64,000 nt of DNA from Acidobacteriota bacterium. Its GTDB lineage: Bacteria; Acidobacteriota; Terriglobia; Acidiferrales; UBA7541. The stretch is from contig JABDGF010000005.1 in NCBI GenBank assembly GCA_013286165.1, forward strand, positions 1 to 64,000, given 5' to 3'. Position 1 is the first letter of the stretch, and each line of letters begins with the position of its first letter. Positions 36,196-44,939 of the stretch are shown here, piece by piece. Below the pieces are notes generated by a model. It ran no database searches and had not been told where the DNA came from. It worked only from the letters and a program-made list of their open reading frames with translations. A program made the position numbers and the translations under genes.

Positions 36196-37092
36196 CTACT
36201 TCTTTGAATTTTTATCGATGTGGCAAAACCAGCCGAGCGAAGACCACGTTTGAAACCATTGCTGCACGTGCGCCCGCTGGTCAGCGGGGGAAATTTTCGT
36301 GCCCGTCCACGCCGTGTCGAGCGCTTTCGCGAGAGTCTTGCCGGCCGCGATCGCCGCAAGAATCGCATACTCCTCGCGCTCCAGCCGCCGGAAATATACC
36401 TCTTCATCGACGCGGTGAACGCAGAGAAAAATCTCGGCCGGCTTCAGCGCCGCCACCTGCCGCACGCGCTTCTTTTTCTGCCGCTCGCTGAACGCGTTAC
36501 TGGCCACGTTCAGTTCGTCCATATCTTTGCGCACCTCGATCAGCAGGTCATCTACGGGATAGCGCAAATCGAGCAGGTGAATGTACGGCTGCACCTTCAA
36601 TCGCAGTTTCGATGGATCAGCCTTCGCAAGGTCCGCTTGCTTCAAGCCCGGCTCGGCCAGCCCATCGAATGCGTCGATATCAGCCCATTCGAGCCGCGCC
36701 ATATCCACGGCCAGCGCCGCCCGATCGCCCAGCATCGCCGTGTGTTTGCGGAGCCAGCCTTCGAGTCGCGCGCCCAAATTTCGCAGCGTAAACGATTCGG
36801 AAGGGCAGTCGATCAGGTACGCCTTCGACACCGCATCGAACTTCCGTTCGCCGAGCACAGCGCGCAGCCCTGGAAAATCCTCCGCGAACCCGCTCAACAC
36901 GCGAAACCAATACTGCCTGTTGTAAATCTCAAGCCGCTCGAAGGAAGTGAGCCGGTCGTTCGGCTTGATGAATTTCGCGGCCTCGGCGCGCATCGAGCCT
37001 CCGCCCGGCGCATTCGGCCGCATCCGCTCGTCGCGCGTCAACGGAGTCATCACCGCACGCGCCATGCGCCGCTGAATCGCAGCGAGCTTCAT
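36196..37092 (-). CDS. bufC: BufC/HvfC-like DUF2063 partner protein
   Basis: 298 residues. The N-terminal domain (about 10-115) matches DUF2063: LEIYNRQYWFRVLSGFAEDFPGLRAVLG order, then the SFTLRNLGARLEGWL block. The C-terminal half has a second, less conserved alpha/beta domain ending with QTWSSLGWFCH. Proteins of this type form a heterodimer with DUF692 enzymes and present the precursor peptide. Its ATG overlaps the bufB stop by 4 bp, indicating stoichiometric synthesis. Confidence 0.88.
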   Translation of the reverse strand: MKLAAIQRRMARAVMTPLTRDERMRPNAPGGGSMRAEAAKFIKPNDRLTSFERLEIYNRQYWFRVLSGFAEDFPGLRAVLGERKFDAVSKAYLIDCPSESFTLRNLGARLEGWLRKHTAMLGDRAALAVDMARLEWADIDAFDGLAEPGLKQADLAKADPSKLRLKVQPYIHLLDLRYPVDDLLIEVRKDMDELNVASNAFSERQKKKRVRQVAALKPAEIFLCVHRVDEEVYFRRLEREEYAILAAIAAGKTLAKALDTAWTGTKISPADQRAHVQQWFQTWSSLGWFCHIDKNSKK

Positions 37093-37940
37093 CCAGCCTT
37101 CTTCAGCACGGCGCTTGCGAGAAATTTGTTCGCCTTCAGCGCTTCGTCATGCACTTCGTCAAACGACGGAATGCTGTCGTCCCACTCCAGCAGCGTCGCC
37201 GTATGGCCCACACGCTCGATCGCTCGCGCATAAATCTTCCACACCGGATCGATCACCGGATGGTCGTGCGTATCCAGAATGTATTTGCGGTATTTCGAAT
37301 GTCCGGCAATGTGAATCTGCGCCACGCGCTCGGCCGGCACGCTGTTCACGTAATCAAACGGATTGAACGAGTGATTCTGCGACGAAACGTAAATGTTATT
37401 CACGTCGAGCAGGATGCCGCAGTCCGCGCGCTCCACCACTTCGTTCAGGAATTCCCACTCCGTCATCTCTGAGACATGAAATTCCGCGTAACTGCTCACA
37501 TTCTCGACCACCACCGGCACTTCCACAAAATCCTGCACTTCACGAATCTTTTGCGCCGTCACGCGAGCCGCCTCAAACGTGTACGGCATCGGCAGCAGAT
37601 CGTGCGTGTACCGCCCATCGACGCTGCCCCAGCAGAGATGATCCGAAAGCCACGGCGTCTTCGTCCGCTTCACCAGCGCCTTCAGGCGCCGCAGGTGCTC
37701 GCGATTCAATTTCTCCGCCGAACCGAAATACATCGACACGCCGTGCTGCACCACTTTGTATTGATCGAGAATTTGATCCAGGATTCGCAGCGGCCGCCCG
37801 CCGTCGATCATGTAGTTCTCGGAAATAATTTCGAACCAATCCACCACGGGCTTGCGCGTCAGGATGTGGTGGTAGTGCGGCGCGCGCAGACCAATCCCGA
37901 TCCCGTAGTTTGTGAAATTGTTGAACCGGTTCGCCGGCAT
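37089..37940 (-). CDS. bufB: BufB/DUF692 multinuclear iron RiPP enzyme
   Basis: 283 residues, DUF692 TIM-barrel family that includes MbnB (methanobactin) and HvfB. These enzymes use two or three iron ions and O2 to convert peptidyl cysteines to oxazolone-thioamide or related heterocycles. Likely metal ligands are visible in order: GLRAPHYHHIL, FEIISENYM, HGVSM, SDHLCW, VVENVSSY, DVNNIYVSSQNH, HIAGHS and DTHDHPV. GGAG lies 7 bp before ATG 37940. A terminator-like hairpin separates it from the precursor gene. Confidence 0.93.
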   Translation of the reverse strand: MPANRFNNFTNYGIGIGLRAPHYHHILTRKPVVDWFEIISENYMIDGGRPLRILDQILDQYKVVQHGVSMYFGSAEKLNREHLRRLKALVKRTKTPWLSDHLCWGSVDGRYTHDLLPMPYTFEAARVTAQKIREVQDFVEVPVVVENVSSYAEFHVSEMTEWEFLNEVVERADCGILLDVNNIYVSSQNHSFNPFDYVNSVPAERVAQIHIAGHSKYRKYILDTHDHPVIDPVWKIYARAIERVGHTATLLEWDDSIPSFDEVHDEALKANKFLASAVLKKAG

Positions 37941-37950
37941 TCACAGCTCC

Positions 37951-38011
37951 AAAAAAAGAATCGGTGTCAGAGACTCGGCAACACGCACCACGCCAGGCCC
38001 CTGACACCGAT
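37951..38011 (-). terminator. hairpin terminator/attenuator between bufA and bufB
   Basis: On the minus strand ATCGGTGTCAG (beginning 8 nt after the bufA stop) pairs perfectly over 11 bp with CTGACACCGAT across a 30-nt loop, followed by TCTTTTTTT. The run of seven T directly before the bufB ribosome-binding site makes this a partial terminator that would favour precursor over enzyme mRNA. Confidence 0.78.
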
Positions 38012-38019
38012 GATAGACG

Positions 38020-38331
38020 TTACGCCTTGGGCGCGTCGCTGCTCGGCATCTTCGAACCATCCGTCGCGCAACCACCCTTGCCCTTGCACGAGTTCTGGCC
38101 CTTGCAGCCGTTGTCGCTCGACTTACATCCGCCCTTGCCCTTGCAGGAGTTCTGACCCTTGCAAGCGTGCTTTTCCTTCACCTTCGTGTCTTTCGTGGAC
38201 TGATCCTGCGTGTGAGTTGCCGCGGCGCGCGCGCCGGCCACAACGTTCGACGCCTGAACTGCCGAGCCCGTCCCCGCCAGCAATCCGGCGAGAGCTGCGC
38301 CCGCGATCATTGCCTTCTTCGACTTTGTCAT
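38020..38331 (-). CDS. bufA: bufferin-type (BufA2-like) Cys-rich RiPP precursor
   Basis: A 103-residue precursor. A Sec signal (KKAMIAGAALAGLLAGTGSAVQAS, about 1-28) is followed by a Lys/Thr-rich spacer and a core with six Cys at 57, 63, 69, 76, 82 and 88. The core consists of two identical 13-residue units, CKGQNSCKGKGGC, with 6-residue Cys spacing. This matches the BufA2/HvfA-like precursors of bufferin clusters, whose modified cysteines bind copper in the periplasm. GGAGG lies 9 bp before ATG 38331. The bufB, bufC and doxX genes follow on the same strand. The exact modification in this variant is not predictable. Confidence 0.9.
   Translation of the reverse strand: MTKSKKAMIAGAALAGLLAGTGSAVQASNVVAGARAAATHTQDQSTKDTKVKEKHACKGQNSCKGKGGCKSSDNGCKGQNSCKGKGGCATDGSKMPSSDAPKA
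38068..38163 (-). repeat. tandem duplication in bufA core
   Basis: Two 39-bp units (38125-38163 and 38068-38106) encode the identical peptide CKGQNSCKGKGGC, with a period of 57 bp. Only synonymous third-position differences separate them, showing the duplication is kept at peptide level. Confidence 0.85.
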
Positions 38332-38848
38332 GTGCTGTTTCCTCCAGTTGAGTGTGATTCCTTACTTCTTTCGAGCAAGGCCCGTTGAATCGGCTGGGAG
38401 TTTCCGCGTTCGTTCGATCGAGCGTCTGGCGCCCCTGCCTGAAACTGTGCTGCAACCGCCCCGCAACCCGTGCCGCAATTTCGCGATTCCAACAGGTAAC
38501 GCGCGCTACGTCCTTCCGGACGTCCCACTCGTGCCCCTTAGACTGCGTGAGTTCGGTTTGGTTACAGGCTATCTTTTGCAGCGCTCCATCGATGCTGACC
38601 GCGGCCAATGCGGCCCCGCGGCGTCCACCGCCGCTGAGCCTGCCATCGGAACTGGGCGAGGCTGACCTCACCTTGTACTCCTTTCCGAGGGCTTGGTCCA
38701 GATACTTCCCTTACGCTTTATCACGCGCCATTGGATTTATGTGCGCAAATCGTTCCGTGGTGACAAAAATGTGACAACTCGACAGGTATCGGCGACGAGC
38801 GCAGCTTTCCCGGCCGTTGCAGCGCCTGCCTTTGCGGTTGTGGCCTGA
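38332..38848 (-). other. 517-bp leader and control region of the buf operon
   Basis: No recognisable gene. A minus-strand frame from GTG 38671 has a good AAGGAG but runs on into bufA out of frame, so I do not call it. Two 11-bp-period direct repeats are present: TTGTCAC-N4-TTGTCAC (minus strand, 38760-38777) and GGTTGC-N5-GGTTGC (minus strand, 38452-38468). A poor -10 (CATAAA) lies 19 bp from the inner TTGTCA. Confidence 0.45.
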
Positions 38849-40483
38849 CTACTGAACGGGCAGCGCGTGGCCGTCAGTGTGCGCTATTGAGACACCTGCC
38901 AACTTCGCGAGCGTTGGCGCGATATCCGCCGGTGACGCGCCCGTAGGATCGGACTTTGCGCGAACGCCCGCGCCCATCACCAGCAGCGGCACGTGCTGGT
39001 CGTAATCGTACGGCGATCCGTGCGTTGTGCCAGAGGGCTTGCTCGACGATTTCGCGTAGAAAAACCAATACGGCTTCGGGATCACGATCACGTCGCCGCT
39101 CCGGCTTGCGTAGTAGCTATAGTTTGCAGCTTGCGCGAGCGGCTTGGTGGACGAAAGTTTGGCGAGCGAGTCTCCCGCGAACGCGTCCGCGATTCCCGGC
39201 ACCGTCTTGATCGCCGCTAGCACCGCCTGCACCGCCGCTGGATTCGACTTCAGCTTCTCCGCCACGTCCGCCTTGAAGTAGAGGTTCTGATCCTGGAAGC
39301 TCGCGACTGGATCGGCACCCAAATTGTACGGCGCGAGCGCCTGTTCCACCTGCGCCTTCACCGCCAGAATGTCCGCGCGCCCCGCGTCCATGCTTTTCTG
39401 CGCGCGCAATTCCGGAATGGGTGCGACTCCGTGATCCGCCGACAGCGCCACAACCCAATTTCCACGCCCTACCGTTTTGTCGAGATGGTCGAATAGTTTT
39501 CCGATTGTGCCGTCCAGCTGCAGCAGCGTGTCCTGAATTTCCGCGCTGTCGGGACCATATTGATGTCCCACCAGATCCAGCGCCGAGAAGCTGATCCCCA
39601 GCACATCCACCGAGCCGCGCTGACCGAGCTTCATGCTATCCACAAGCGATTCGCCCATCGCTTCAAGGTAAGTGTCGGAATACGGGCTACCTTGCCACGC
39701 ATCATAAAACCCCCGATCCGCCAACCCGCTCGCGCTGAGCGCATGAGGAAACTCCGAGCTGAGCGGCGCGCCCGACGAATCCATCGCACCGCCACCAGCA
39801 GGCGCCGCCCACGTCTTCGACACGTCCGCTTCGATCGGGTGCGCCGTCACAAATGCCTGCACCTCCGGCACGCGCGCCGATTCGTACGCCGTCGAAGTGA
39901 CCCAGCGCGATCCCTCGAGCCAAGTCACCGCGTCCGCGTTGTGCCCCGCAAGCGTCGCAGCGGAGCGCGCCTTCAACGACATCGTCACCGTGCGCGAACC
40001 TTTCGACTCTTTGCGAATCTGTTCCGCCAGCGACGGCGCGTGCATCCGCCACGCGCTCTCGCCCTTGCCATCCGCAGCCGGCGCGCCATCGCCCGCGCCG
40101 TAGCTGATGAGCGTCACCTTCGGATCGCTTACGCACGTCACACGCGTGTTCTTATCGCGCTGATACCAATCATTCGCGATCATGCCGTGCGTGGAAGGGA
40201 AGTCGCCCGTCGAAATCGTCGAGTGCCCCGCGCATGTCACCGTATTCGCGTACGGGTAATAAGCGTTCGTGAATTGCGCACCCTCCGTCACCAGCCTGTG
40301 CAATCCGCCGTGCCACGACGCGCTGAAGCGGTCCACATAATCCGCGCGCATCTGATCGACCACCAAAATCACCACCAGCTTCGGCCGCTGCGGTTTCGCT
40401 GAAACGCTCGCGATCCCGAGCGCCAAAACCGCCACTGCGAACAACGCTCCAACGCGCAAAATTCTCCCAGAGCCTTTTATCAT
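38849..40483 (-). CDS. PafA-like alkaline phosphatase/phosphodiesterase superfamily enzyme
   Basis: 544 residues, exported. ATG 40483 with GGGGA 5 bp upstream is preferred to the track's GTG 40495. After the signal (VGALFAVAVLALGIASVSA) come the two-zinc ligands and nucleophile in family order: VVDQMRADY, then Thr in NTVTCAGHSTIS, SALDLVGHQYGPD, LSADHGV and DQHVPLLVMG. These define the Thr-nucleophile, PafA/NPP-like branch, which hydrolyses phosphate monoesters or nucleotide diesters in the periplasm. It follows the glycosidase gene by 16 bp, so the two form an operon. Confidence 0.9.
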   Translation of the reverse strand: MIKGSGRILRVGALFAVAVLALGIASVSAKPQRPKLVVILVVDQMRADYVDRFSASWHGGLHRLVTEGAQFTNAYYPYANTVTCAGHSTISTGDFPSTHGMIANDWYQRDKNTRVTCVSDPKVTLISYGAGDGAPAADGKGESAWRMHAPSLAEQIRKESKGSRTVTMSLKARSAATLAGHNADAVTWLEGSRWVTSTAYESARVPEVQAFVTAHPIEADVSKTWAAPAGGGAMDSSGAPLSSEFPHALSASGLADRGFYDAWQGSPYSDTYLEAMGESLVDSMKLGQRGSVDVLGISFSALDLVGHQYGPDSAEIQDTLLQLDGTIGKLFDHLDKTVGRGNWVVALSADHGVAPIPELRAQKSMDAGRADILAVKAQVEQALAPYNLGADPVASFQDQNLYFKADVAEKLKSNPAAVQAVLAAIKTVPGIADAFAGDSLAKLSSTKPLAQAANYSYYASRSGDVIVIPKPYWFFYAKSSSKPSGTTHGSPYDYDQHVPLLVMGAGVRAKSDPTGASPADIAPTLAKLAGVSIAHTDGHALPVQ

Positions 40484-40499
40484 AGCGATCCCCACTCAA

Positions 40500-42713
40500 T
40501 TAATTTGCCGCGTGAGCAGCGGCCAGATTCCCTCGCAGCACCGTGATCGATGCCGCTGGCAGCTCGTATACGCCGGAAGGCGATGCTTGCACCGTCGATC
40601 GCGCCGCCGGACCATCCGGATCAGCGTAGCCTTCCTTCCTCGCCGGATGCCACGTGTACTGTTCCTTCCCAAACGTGATGCGCGCCACATCGCCCGTGAA
40701 CGACCGGTCCGCACCACTCGCCTCGTCACGAAACGCGATCTTCACCGAGTGCGCGTGACCGTAATCCTTATTCACCAGCAGCACAGCCCACTGCCCATCC
40801 GGCCGCTTCAGCGGATACGCCGTCACCAGCGTGTGCCCGTCGCCATCCTTTATATCCGCCGCCGCGCGAAACAAAGTGTGAGGCTGATCCACAGGCTGCG
40901 CCCACTCCTTTGTGAGCACCTCCGCCGCGAAATATTGCGACACCTTTTGCCGGATCTTGAAGTCCTTATCCAGCATGAACATGTGGTACGTGCCCCAGCT
41001 GTTCTTGCAGTTCGGGTGCGCGGGCGAGTACGGCAGGTCATGGTAGTAATACGTCCCCTGCCCACCGGCCGTCAGAAATCCGCCAAAGGAATCCGCGAGC
41101 CACAACGCGCCAAACACTTCCACCGACGCCTCGCCGCCGTGCGCGTTCGTCTCCGTATCAAAAAGCGGCGTCCCCGGCGGCAAACCATCCGCGCGCCACA
41201 CATCCATGATGTGCATGATCAGCTGCGGCTCTTGATAAATGTTCGCCCACGGCGTTTCGCATCCGTCGTACGGATAGTGTTCAAACGACATGAACGTGAA
41301 ATCGCTCATCCGCCCGTGCGCCTTCAAATAATTCAGGAATCGCCCGAACCACGAATCGTTGCCGCTCGCATCGCGCCACGTCTTGATGTCTTCCGTCACG
41401 CCCTGAAACGCCGGCCCTCCAAGTTGTAGCTTCGGATCCACGCGATGCAGCGCCGTCGCCCACTGAATATAAAGCGACGCGTAATCCTCCGGCACCATGT
41501 ACTGGCCGTCCGCCTCTTCACCCATCTCGACGCGCGCGATCGGATATCCGCGCTTCTCGATGTACGCGATCTGATTCGCCGAATCTTCCGGCACTCCGTA
41601 CACCAGCGCGATGGGAATGATCGCCGGCATCCCGCGCGTGATTCCGCTCGTGTAAAAAAGGTCAAAGCCCGGTTGATCGCCGGACCACATTTGATTCGGC
41701 GCAGTCAGCAAGTCGGACGCTTGATGCCATGGATCCACCGACGAGCACAGCGTGTAGGTCTGGTCCTGTCCCTTCGTGTGCCGCACGTAGTCCGTGAACT
41801 TGCCGCTCGCGTCCGTCGCGCCGAGGTACACCTCGTTGATCGCGTAGCCGACGCAATTCCGCTTATCCGCCGAGCCGTGCGTGTCGCAAGTGTTCGACGA
41901 TTCCGTCATCAACACGCGCACATAGCGAAGCTTAACCGGCGTATCGGCGAGCCTTAGCGTCACGTCGCCGCCTTTCGCAGCGCGAAACTCGGCGCCCGGA
42001 AAAGTCTTCCAATCGCCCGATGCCTGTTCGTCCATCGCGTCGCCGGTGCCGACCCAATACTGCACCTGGTAAACACGCGCGTACGGCTCGGCCCAATCGA
42101 TCTTGATCGTGTTCACCGTTTTCTTCGCTTCGAGATCGATCACGATCCATTGCGGATGCAGCGTGTCCGCCTCGCCCGTGTACGCGCTCGTCAGATAAGG
42201 ATTGCTCTTCCAGTACGATTTCGTGTCGCCGTCATTCAGCCGCGAGTAGCCGTCATCTTCCGTCCCGCCGTTGCGCGTGAATCCCCGATGCGGCAGCGCG
42301 TAGCCATACGAATGCCGGATCGGTTCGCTGGTCGGCATCGCATCGCCAACGAAATATCCTCGGCCACGGTCCGTCGGATCGCTCCACATCCCCTTCGGGT
42401 TCCAGTGCCAGTCCTGAATGAAAAGTTCCGTGTTCTGCCGGTAGCTGATCTGGCCCCATCCCGCGGACTGAATCTGCGCCAGTTGGTCAGGCGCAAAAAA
42501 TATGTCGGTCATATTGCTCGGCACTCGGTCCACCGTCGAACCCAGTGCGTAGAGCGGGCTGAACGTGTTCACCGCATGCGCGGGCGTCGCGTCAATTGTG
42601 ACTTTGCCGGTCGCTGCAGTCTGCGCCGTAGCCACCGTAGGCGCGGCGCTAAGCGCCAGCATTGCAATCGCCGCACACACGCCGTCGCGCATCGTGAATT
42701 TTCGCAACCTCAT
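40500..42713 (-). CDS. secreted discoidin-domain glycosyl hydrolase (clan GH-A-like)
   Basis: 737 residues with a Sec signal (MRDGVCAAIAMLALSAAPTVATAQ). Residues about 140-310 look like an F5/8 type C (discoidin) carbohydrate-binding domain (WIVIDLEAKKTVNTIKIDW ... YVRVLMTES). The rest is a TIM-barrel glycosidase of GH39/Asl1 flavour: EMGEEADGQ is the probable acid/base region and PLFDTETNAHGG the probable nucleophile. A C-terminal beta-sandwich ends the chain. The substrate is a plant or microbial polysaccharide, not determinable by eye. Confidence 0.8.
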   Translation of the reverse strand: MRLRKFTMRDGVCAAIAMLALSAAPTVATAQTAATGKVTIDATPAHAVNTFSPLYALGSTVDRVPSNMTDIFFAPDQLAQIQSAGWGQISYRQNTELFIQDWHWNPKGMWSDPTDRGRGYFVGDAMPTSEPIRHSYGYALPHRGFTRNGGTEDDGYSRLNDGDTKSYWKSNPYLTSAYTGEADTLHPQWIVIDLEAKKTVNTIKIDWAEPYARVYQVQYWVGTGDAMDEQASGDWKTFPGAEFRAAKGGDVTLRLADTPVKLRYVRVLMTESSNTCDTHGSADKRNCVGYAINEVYLGATDASGKFTDYVRHTKGQDQTYTLCSSVDPWHQASDLLTAPNQMWSGDQPGFDLFYTSGITRGMPAIIPIALVYGVPEDSANQIAYIEKRGYPIARVEMGEEADGQYMVPEDYASLYIQWATALHRVDPKLQLGGPAFQGVTEDIKTWRDASGNDSWFGRFLNYLKAHGRMSDFTFMSFEHYPYDGCETPWANIYQEPQLIMHIMDVWRADGLPPGTPLFDTETNAHGGEASVEVFGALWLADSFGGFLTAGGQGTYYYHDLPYSPAHPNCKNSWGTYHMFMLDKDFKIRQKVSQYFAAEVLTKEWAQPVDQPHTLFRAAADIKDGDGHTLVTAYPLKRPDGQWAVLLVNKDYGHAHSVKIAFRDEASGADRSFTGDVARITFGKEQYTWHPARKEGYADPDGPAARSTVQASPSGVYELPAASITVLRGNLAAAHAAN

Positions 42714-42787
42714 CGTTGTTCGAGCCTCCGCATTCGCGCCATAATCGGGCCGCCTGATGGTAAATGCAATCCGCTCGCGAGGCTCTG

Positions 42788-43564
42788 ATGATTTTCAGAA
42801 TTTACGATGAAAAATCCGCGCTGGGTAAATCCGCGGCCACTCATGCCGGGAACCTTATCCGCCAAGCCATCGCAGACCGCGGCAGCGCACGCATCGTAGC
42901 CGCCAGCGCCGCCTCGCAATTTGAATTTCTCAAAGCTCTCATCACAGAGCCCGGCATCGACTGGAAAAAAGTCGAACTCTTCCATCTCGACGAATACATC
43001 GGCCTTCCGGCGAATCATCCCGCCAGCTTCTGCAAATTTCTCGAGGAGCGCCTGATTGCAAAAACCGGCATCACGAATACGCACCTACTCAATGGCGAAA
43101 AGGATCCCGCCGCGGTGATCGCCGAAGTGAACGAAGCCATCTCCGCCGCGCCCATCGACGTAGCTTTCGTCGGCATTGGTGAAAACGGCCATCTCGCCTT
43201 CAACGATCCTCCCGCCGATTTCGAAACCGAAGTGCCGTACATCGTCGTGAAGCTCGACGAACCGTGCCGCCAGCAGCAGGTAGGCGAAGGCTGGTTCCCG
43301 GATCTCGCGCACGTCCCCACGCACGCGATTTCGATGTCGATCCGCCAGGCGCTGAAAGCCAAAGAAATTCTCGCCATCGTTCCGGACACACGCAAAGCCG
43401 CCGCCATCGCCGCCTGCTTCAACGGTCCGATCACGCCGCTCGCGCCTTCTTCGATTCTTCGCACGCACGCGCACGCGACGATCTACCTCGATCGCAATTC
43501 CGCCGCGCAGCTCACACCGGAAGCTCTCGCCCAATTTTCCGAACGCAGCGAAGCGAAAGCCTGA
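42788..43564 (+). CDS. nagB: glucosamine-6-phosphate deaminase
   Basis: 258 residues from ATG 42788 (GAGG 5 bp upstream); the track's ATG 42764 adds eight residues. Converts glucosamine-6-phosphate to fructose-6-phosphate and ammonia. FHLDEYIG carries the catalytic Asp, and [14 protein letters not shown] the phosphate-binding and catalytic His segment. THAISMSI and [14 protein letters not shown] complete the family pattern. Followed 17 bp later by an MFS carrier gene, suggesting amino-sugar or sugar-acid utilisation. Confidence 0.94.
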   Translation: MIFRIYDEKSALGKSAATHAGNLIRQAIADRGSARIVAASAASQFEFLKALITEPGIDWKKVELFHLDEYIGLPANHPASFCKFLEERLIAKTGITNTHLLNGEKDPAAVIAEVNEAISAAPIDVAFVGIGENGHLAFNDPPADFETEVPYIVVKLDEPCRQQQVGEGWFPDLAHVPTHAISMSIRQALKAKEILAIVPDTRKAAAIAACFNGPITPLAPSSILRTHAHATIYLDRNSAAQLTPEALAQFSERSEAKA

Positions 43565-43581
43565 CCGTCGCCGCAAAACCC

Positions 43582-44901
43582 ATGCCGCAAGCCTCCACCG
43601 GCCGCCGAACCATCCCTTCGCTGCGCTGGTGGATCGTCGCTGTGCTCTTCGCCTCCACAGTAATCAACTACGTTGATCGCCAGACGCTCTCGCTTCTCGC
43701 TCCGTTCCTCAAGCGCGAGCACAACTGGTCGAACACCGACTACGCCAACATCGTTGTCGCCTTCCGCGTCGCGTACGCCATCGGCCAGACGGTTTGCGGC
43801 CGTCTGACGGATCGCGTCGGCACCAAACGCGGTCTCACCATCACCGTGCTGTGGTATTCGATCGCATCAATCTTTACGCCGCTCGCGCGCGGCTTTCGCA
43901 GTTTTCTCGGTTTTCGTTTTCTTCTGGGCGCCGGCGAATCGGGGAACTGGCCCGGCGCGGCGAAAGCTGTCTCCGAATGGTTTCCCAAGCAGGAGCGCGC
44001 ACTCGCCACCGCGATTTATGACAGCGGCTCCTCCATCGGCGGAGCCATCGCGCCTTTCATCATTCTTCCTTTATATCTGCGCTGGGGCTTGAAGCCGGCC
44101 TTTGCAATTCCCGGCATCCTCGGGTTTCTGTGGCTCATCGTGTGGCGCAATTTTTATTACTCGCCGGCAGATCATCCGCGCATCAGCAGCGCCGAACGGG
44201 AGATGCTCATCAACGACGCCGCGGCTGATGTTGCGACACCCGCAGCGCCTGCGAAACGCCCTCCGATCGCTGAACTGCTCAAGCTCTCGCAAACCTGGGG
44301 CGCCATCATCGCCCGCGCGTTCACCGACCCCGTATTCTTCTTCATTGCCGATTGGTTTCCGATCTACCTCGTCGCAAAGGGCATCACACTGCAATCGGGA
44401 CTCGTTGCGATTTGGATCCCATTCGTCGCCGCGGATCTCGGCAATCTCTTCGCCGGCGCTGCATCCGGTTACTTGATTCGCCGAGGCTGGCCCGTCGGCC
44501 GGGCGCGAAAAGCGCTCGTGATCTTCGGCGGCCTCGGCTGCACGCTACTGATTCCGACTGTGCTCACAGTGAATCTACTCGCACTCACAGTCCTCTTCGC
44601 AGTCGCCACGTTCTGCTACGCCGCGTTCACCACCATGGCCAACGTGCTGCCCACAGACCTCTTCCATACAAACTCCGTCGGCACCGTCAGCGGTCTCGGC
44701 GGCACGGGCGCAGCCATCGGCACCATCATCGTCTTCGAATTGGCAGGCCACATCTCCGACGCGCGCATTGCCACAGGCACGCACCTTTTCGATCCGCTGA
44801 TGATCCTCAGCGGCCTCATCCCGCTCACCGGTATGCTTCTCGTGCTGCTGCTCGTTCGAAACACACGCGCCACCAACGATGGACTCGTGAGAAAAATTTG
44901 A
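43582..44901 (+). CDS. MFS transporter, anion:cation symporter (ExuT/GudP-like) group
   Basis: About 439 residues and 12 membrane helices. The first helix contains INYVDRQTLSLLAPFLK, the hallmark of the ACS family that imports hexuronates, glucarate or similar sugar acids. Loop 2-3 has GRLTDRVGTKRG. ATG 43582 is my choice because the track start (43264) lies inside nagB. No clear ribosome-binding site is visible, so translation may be coupled to nagB. Its neighbours suggest uptake of sugar derivatives released by the secreted enzymes nearby. Confidence 0.88.
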   Translation: MPQASTGRRTIPSLRWWIVAVLFASTVINYVDRQTLSLLAPFLKREHNWSNTDYANIVVAFRVAYAIGQTVCGRLTDRVGTKRGLTITVLWYSIASIFTPLARGFRSFLGFRFLLGAGESGNWPGAAKAVSEWFPKQERALATAIYDSGSSIGGAIAPFIILPLYLRWGLKPAFAIPGILGFLWLIVWRNFYYSPADHPRISSAEREMLINDAAADVATPAAPAKRPPIAELLKLSQTWGAIIARAFTDPVFFFIADWFPIYLVAKGITLQSGLVAIWIPFVAADLGNLFAGAASGYLIRRGWPVGRARKALVIFGGLGCTLLIPTVLTVNLLALTVLFAVATFCYAAFTTMANVLPTDLFHTNSVGTVSGLGGTGAAIGTIIVFELAGHISDARIATGTHLFDPLMILSGLIPLTGMLLVLLLVRNTRATNDGLVRKI

Positions 44902-44939
44902 AGAACTCGCATGATAAAGTCTTGGGCGCCGGAGGCTCC

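Noticed and set aside
36220-37233. 337-aa plus-strand ORF
   Set aside because: Shadow of bufC/bufB; Arg/His-rich with no domain.
38123-38671. 182-aa minus-strand ORF upstream of and overlapping bufA
   Set aside because: It starts with a good AAGGAG and GTG but runs out of frame through the strongly supported bufA and has no recognisable domain; treated as leader sequence.
43264-43581. Upstream extension of the MFS transporter ORF
   Set aside because: It lies inside nagB in another frame; ATG 43582 gives the normal MFS N-terminus.
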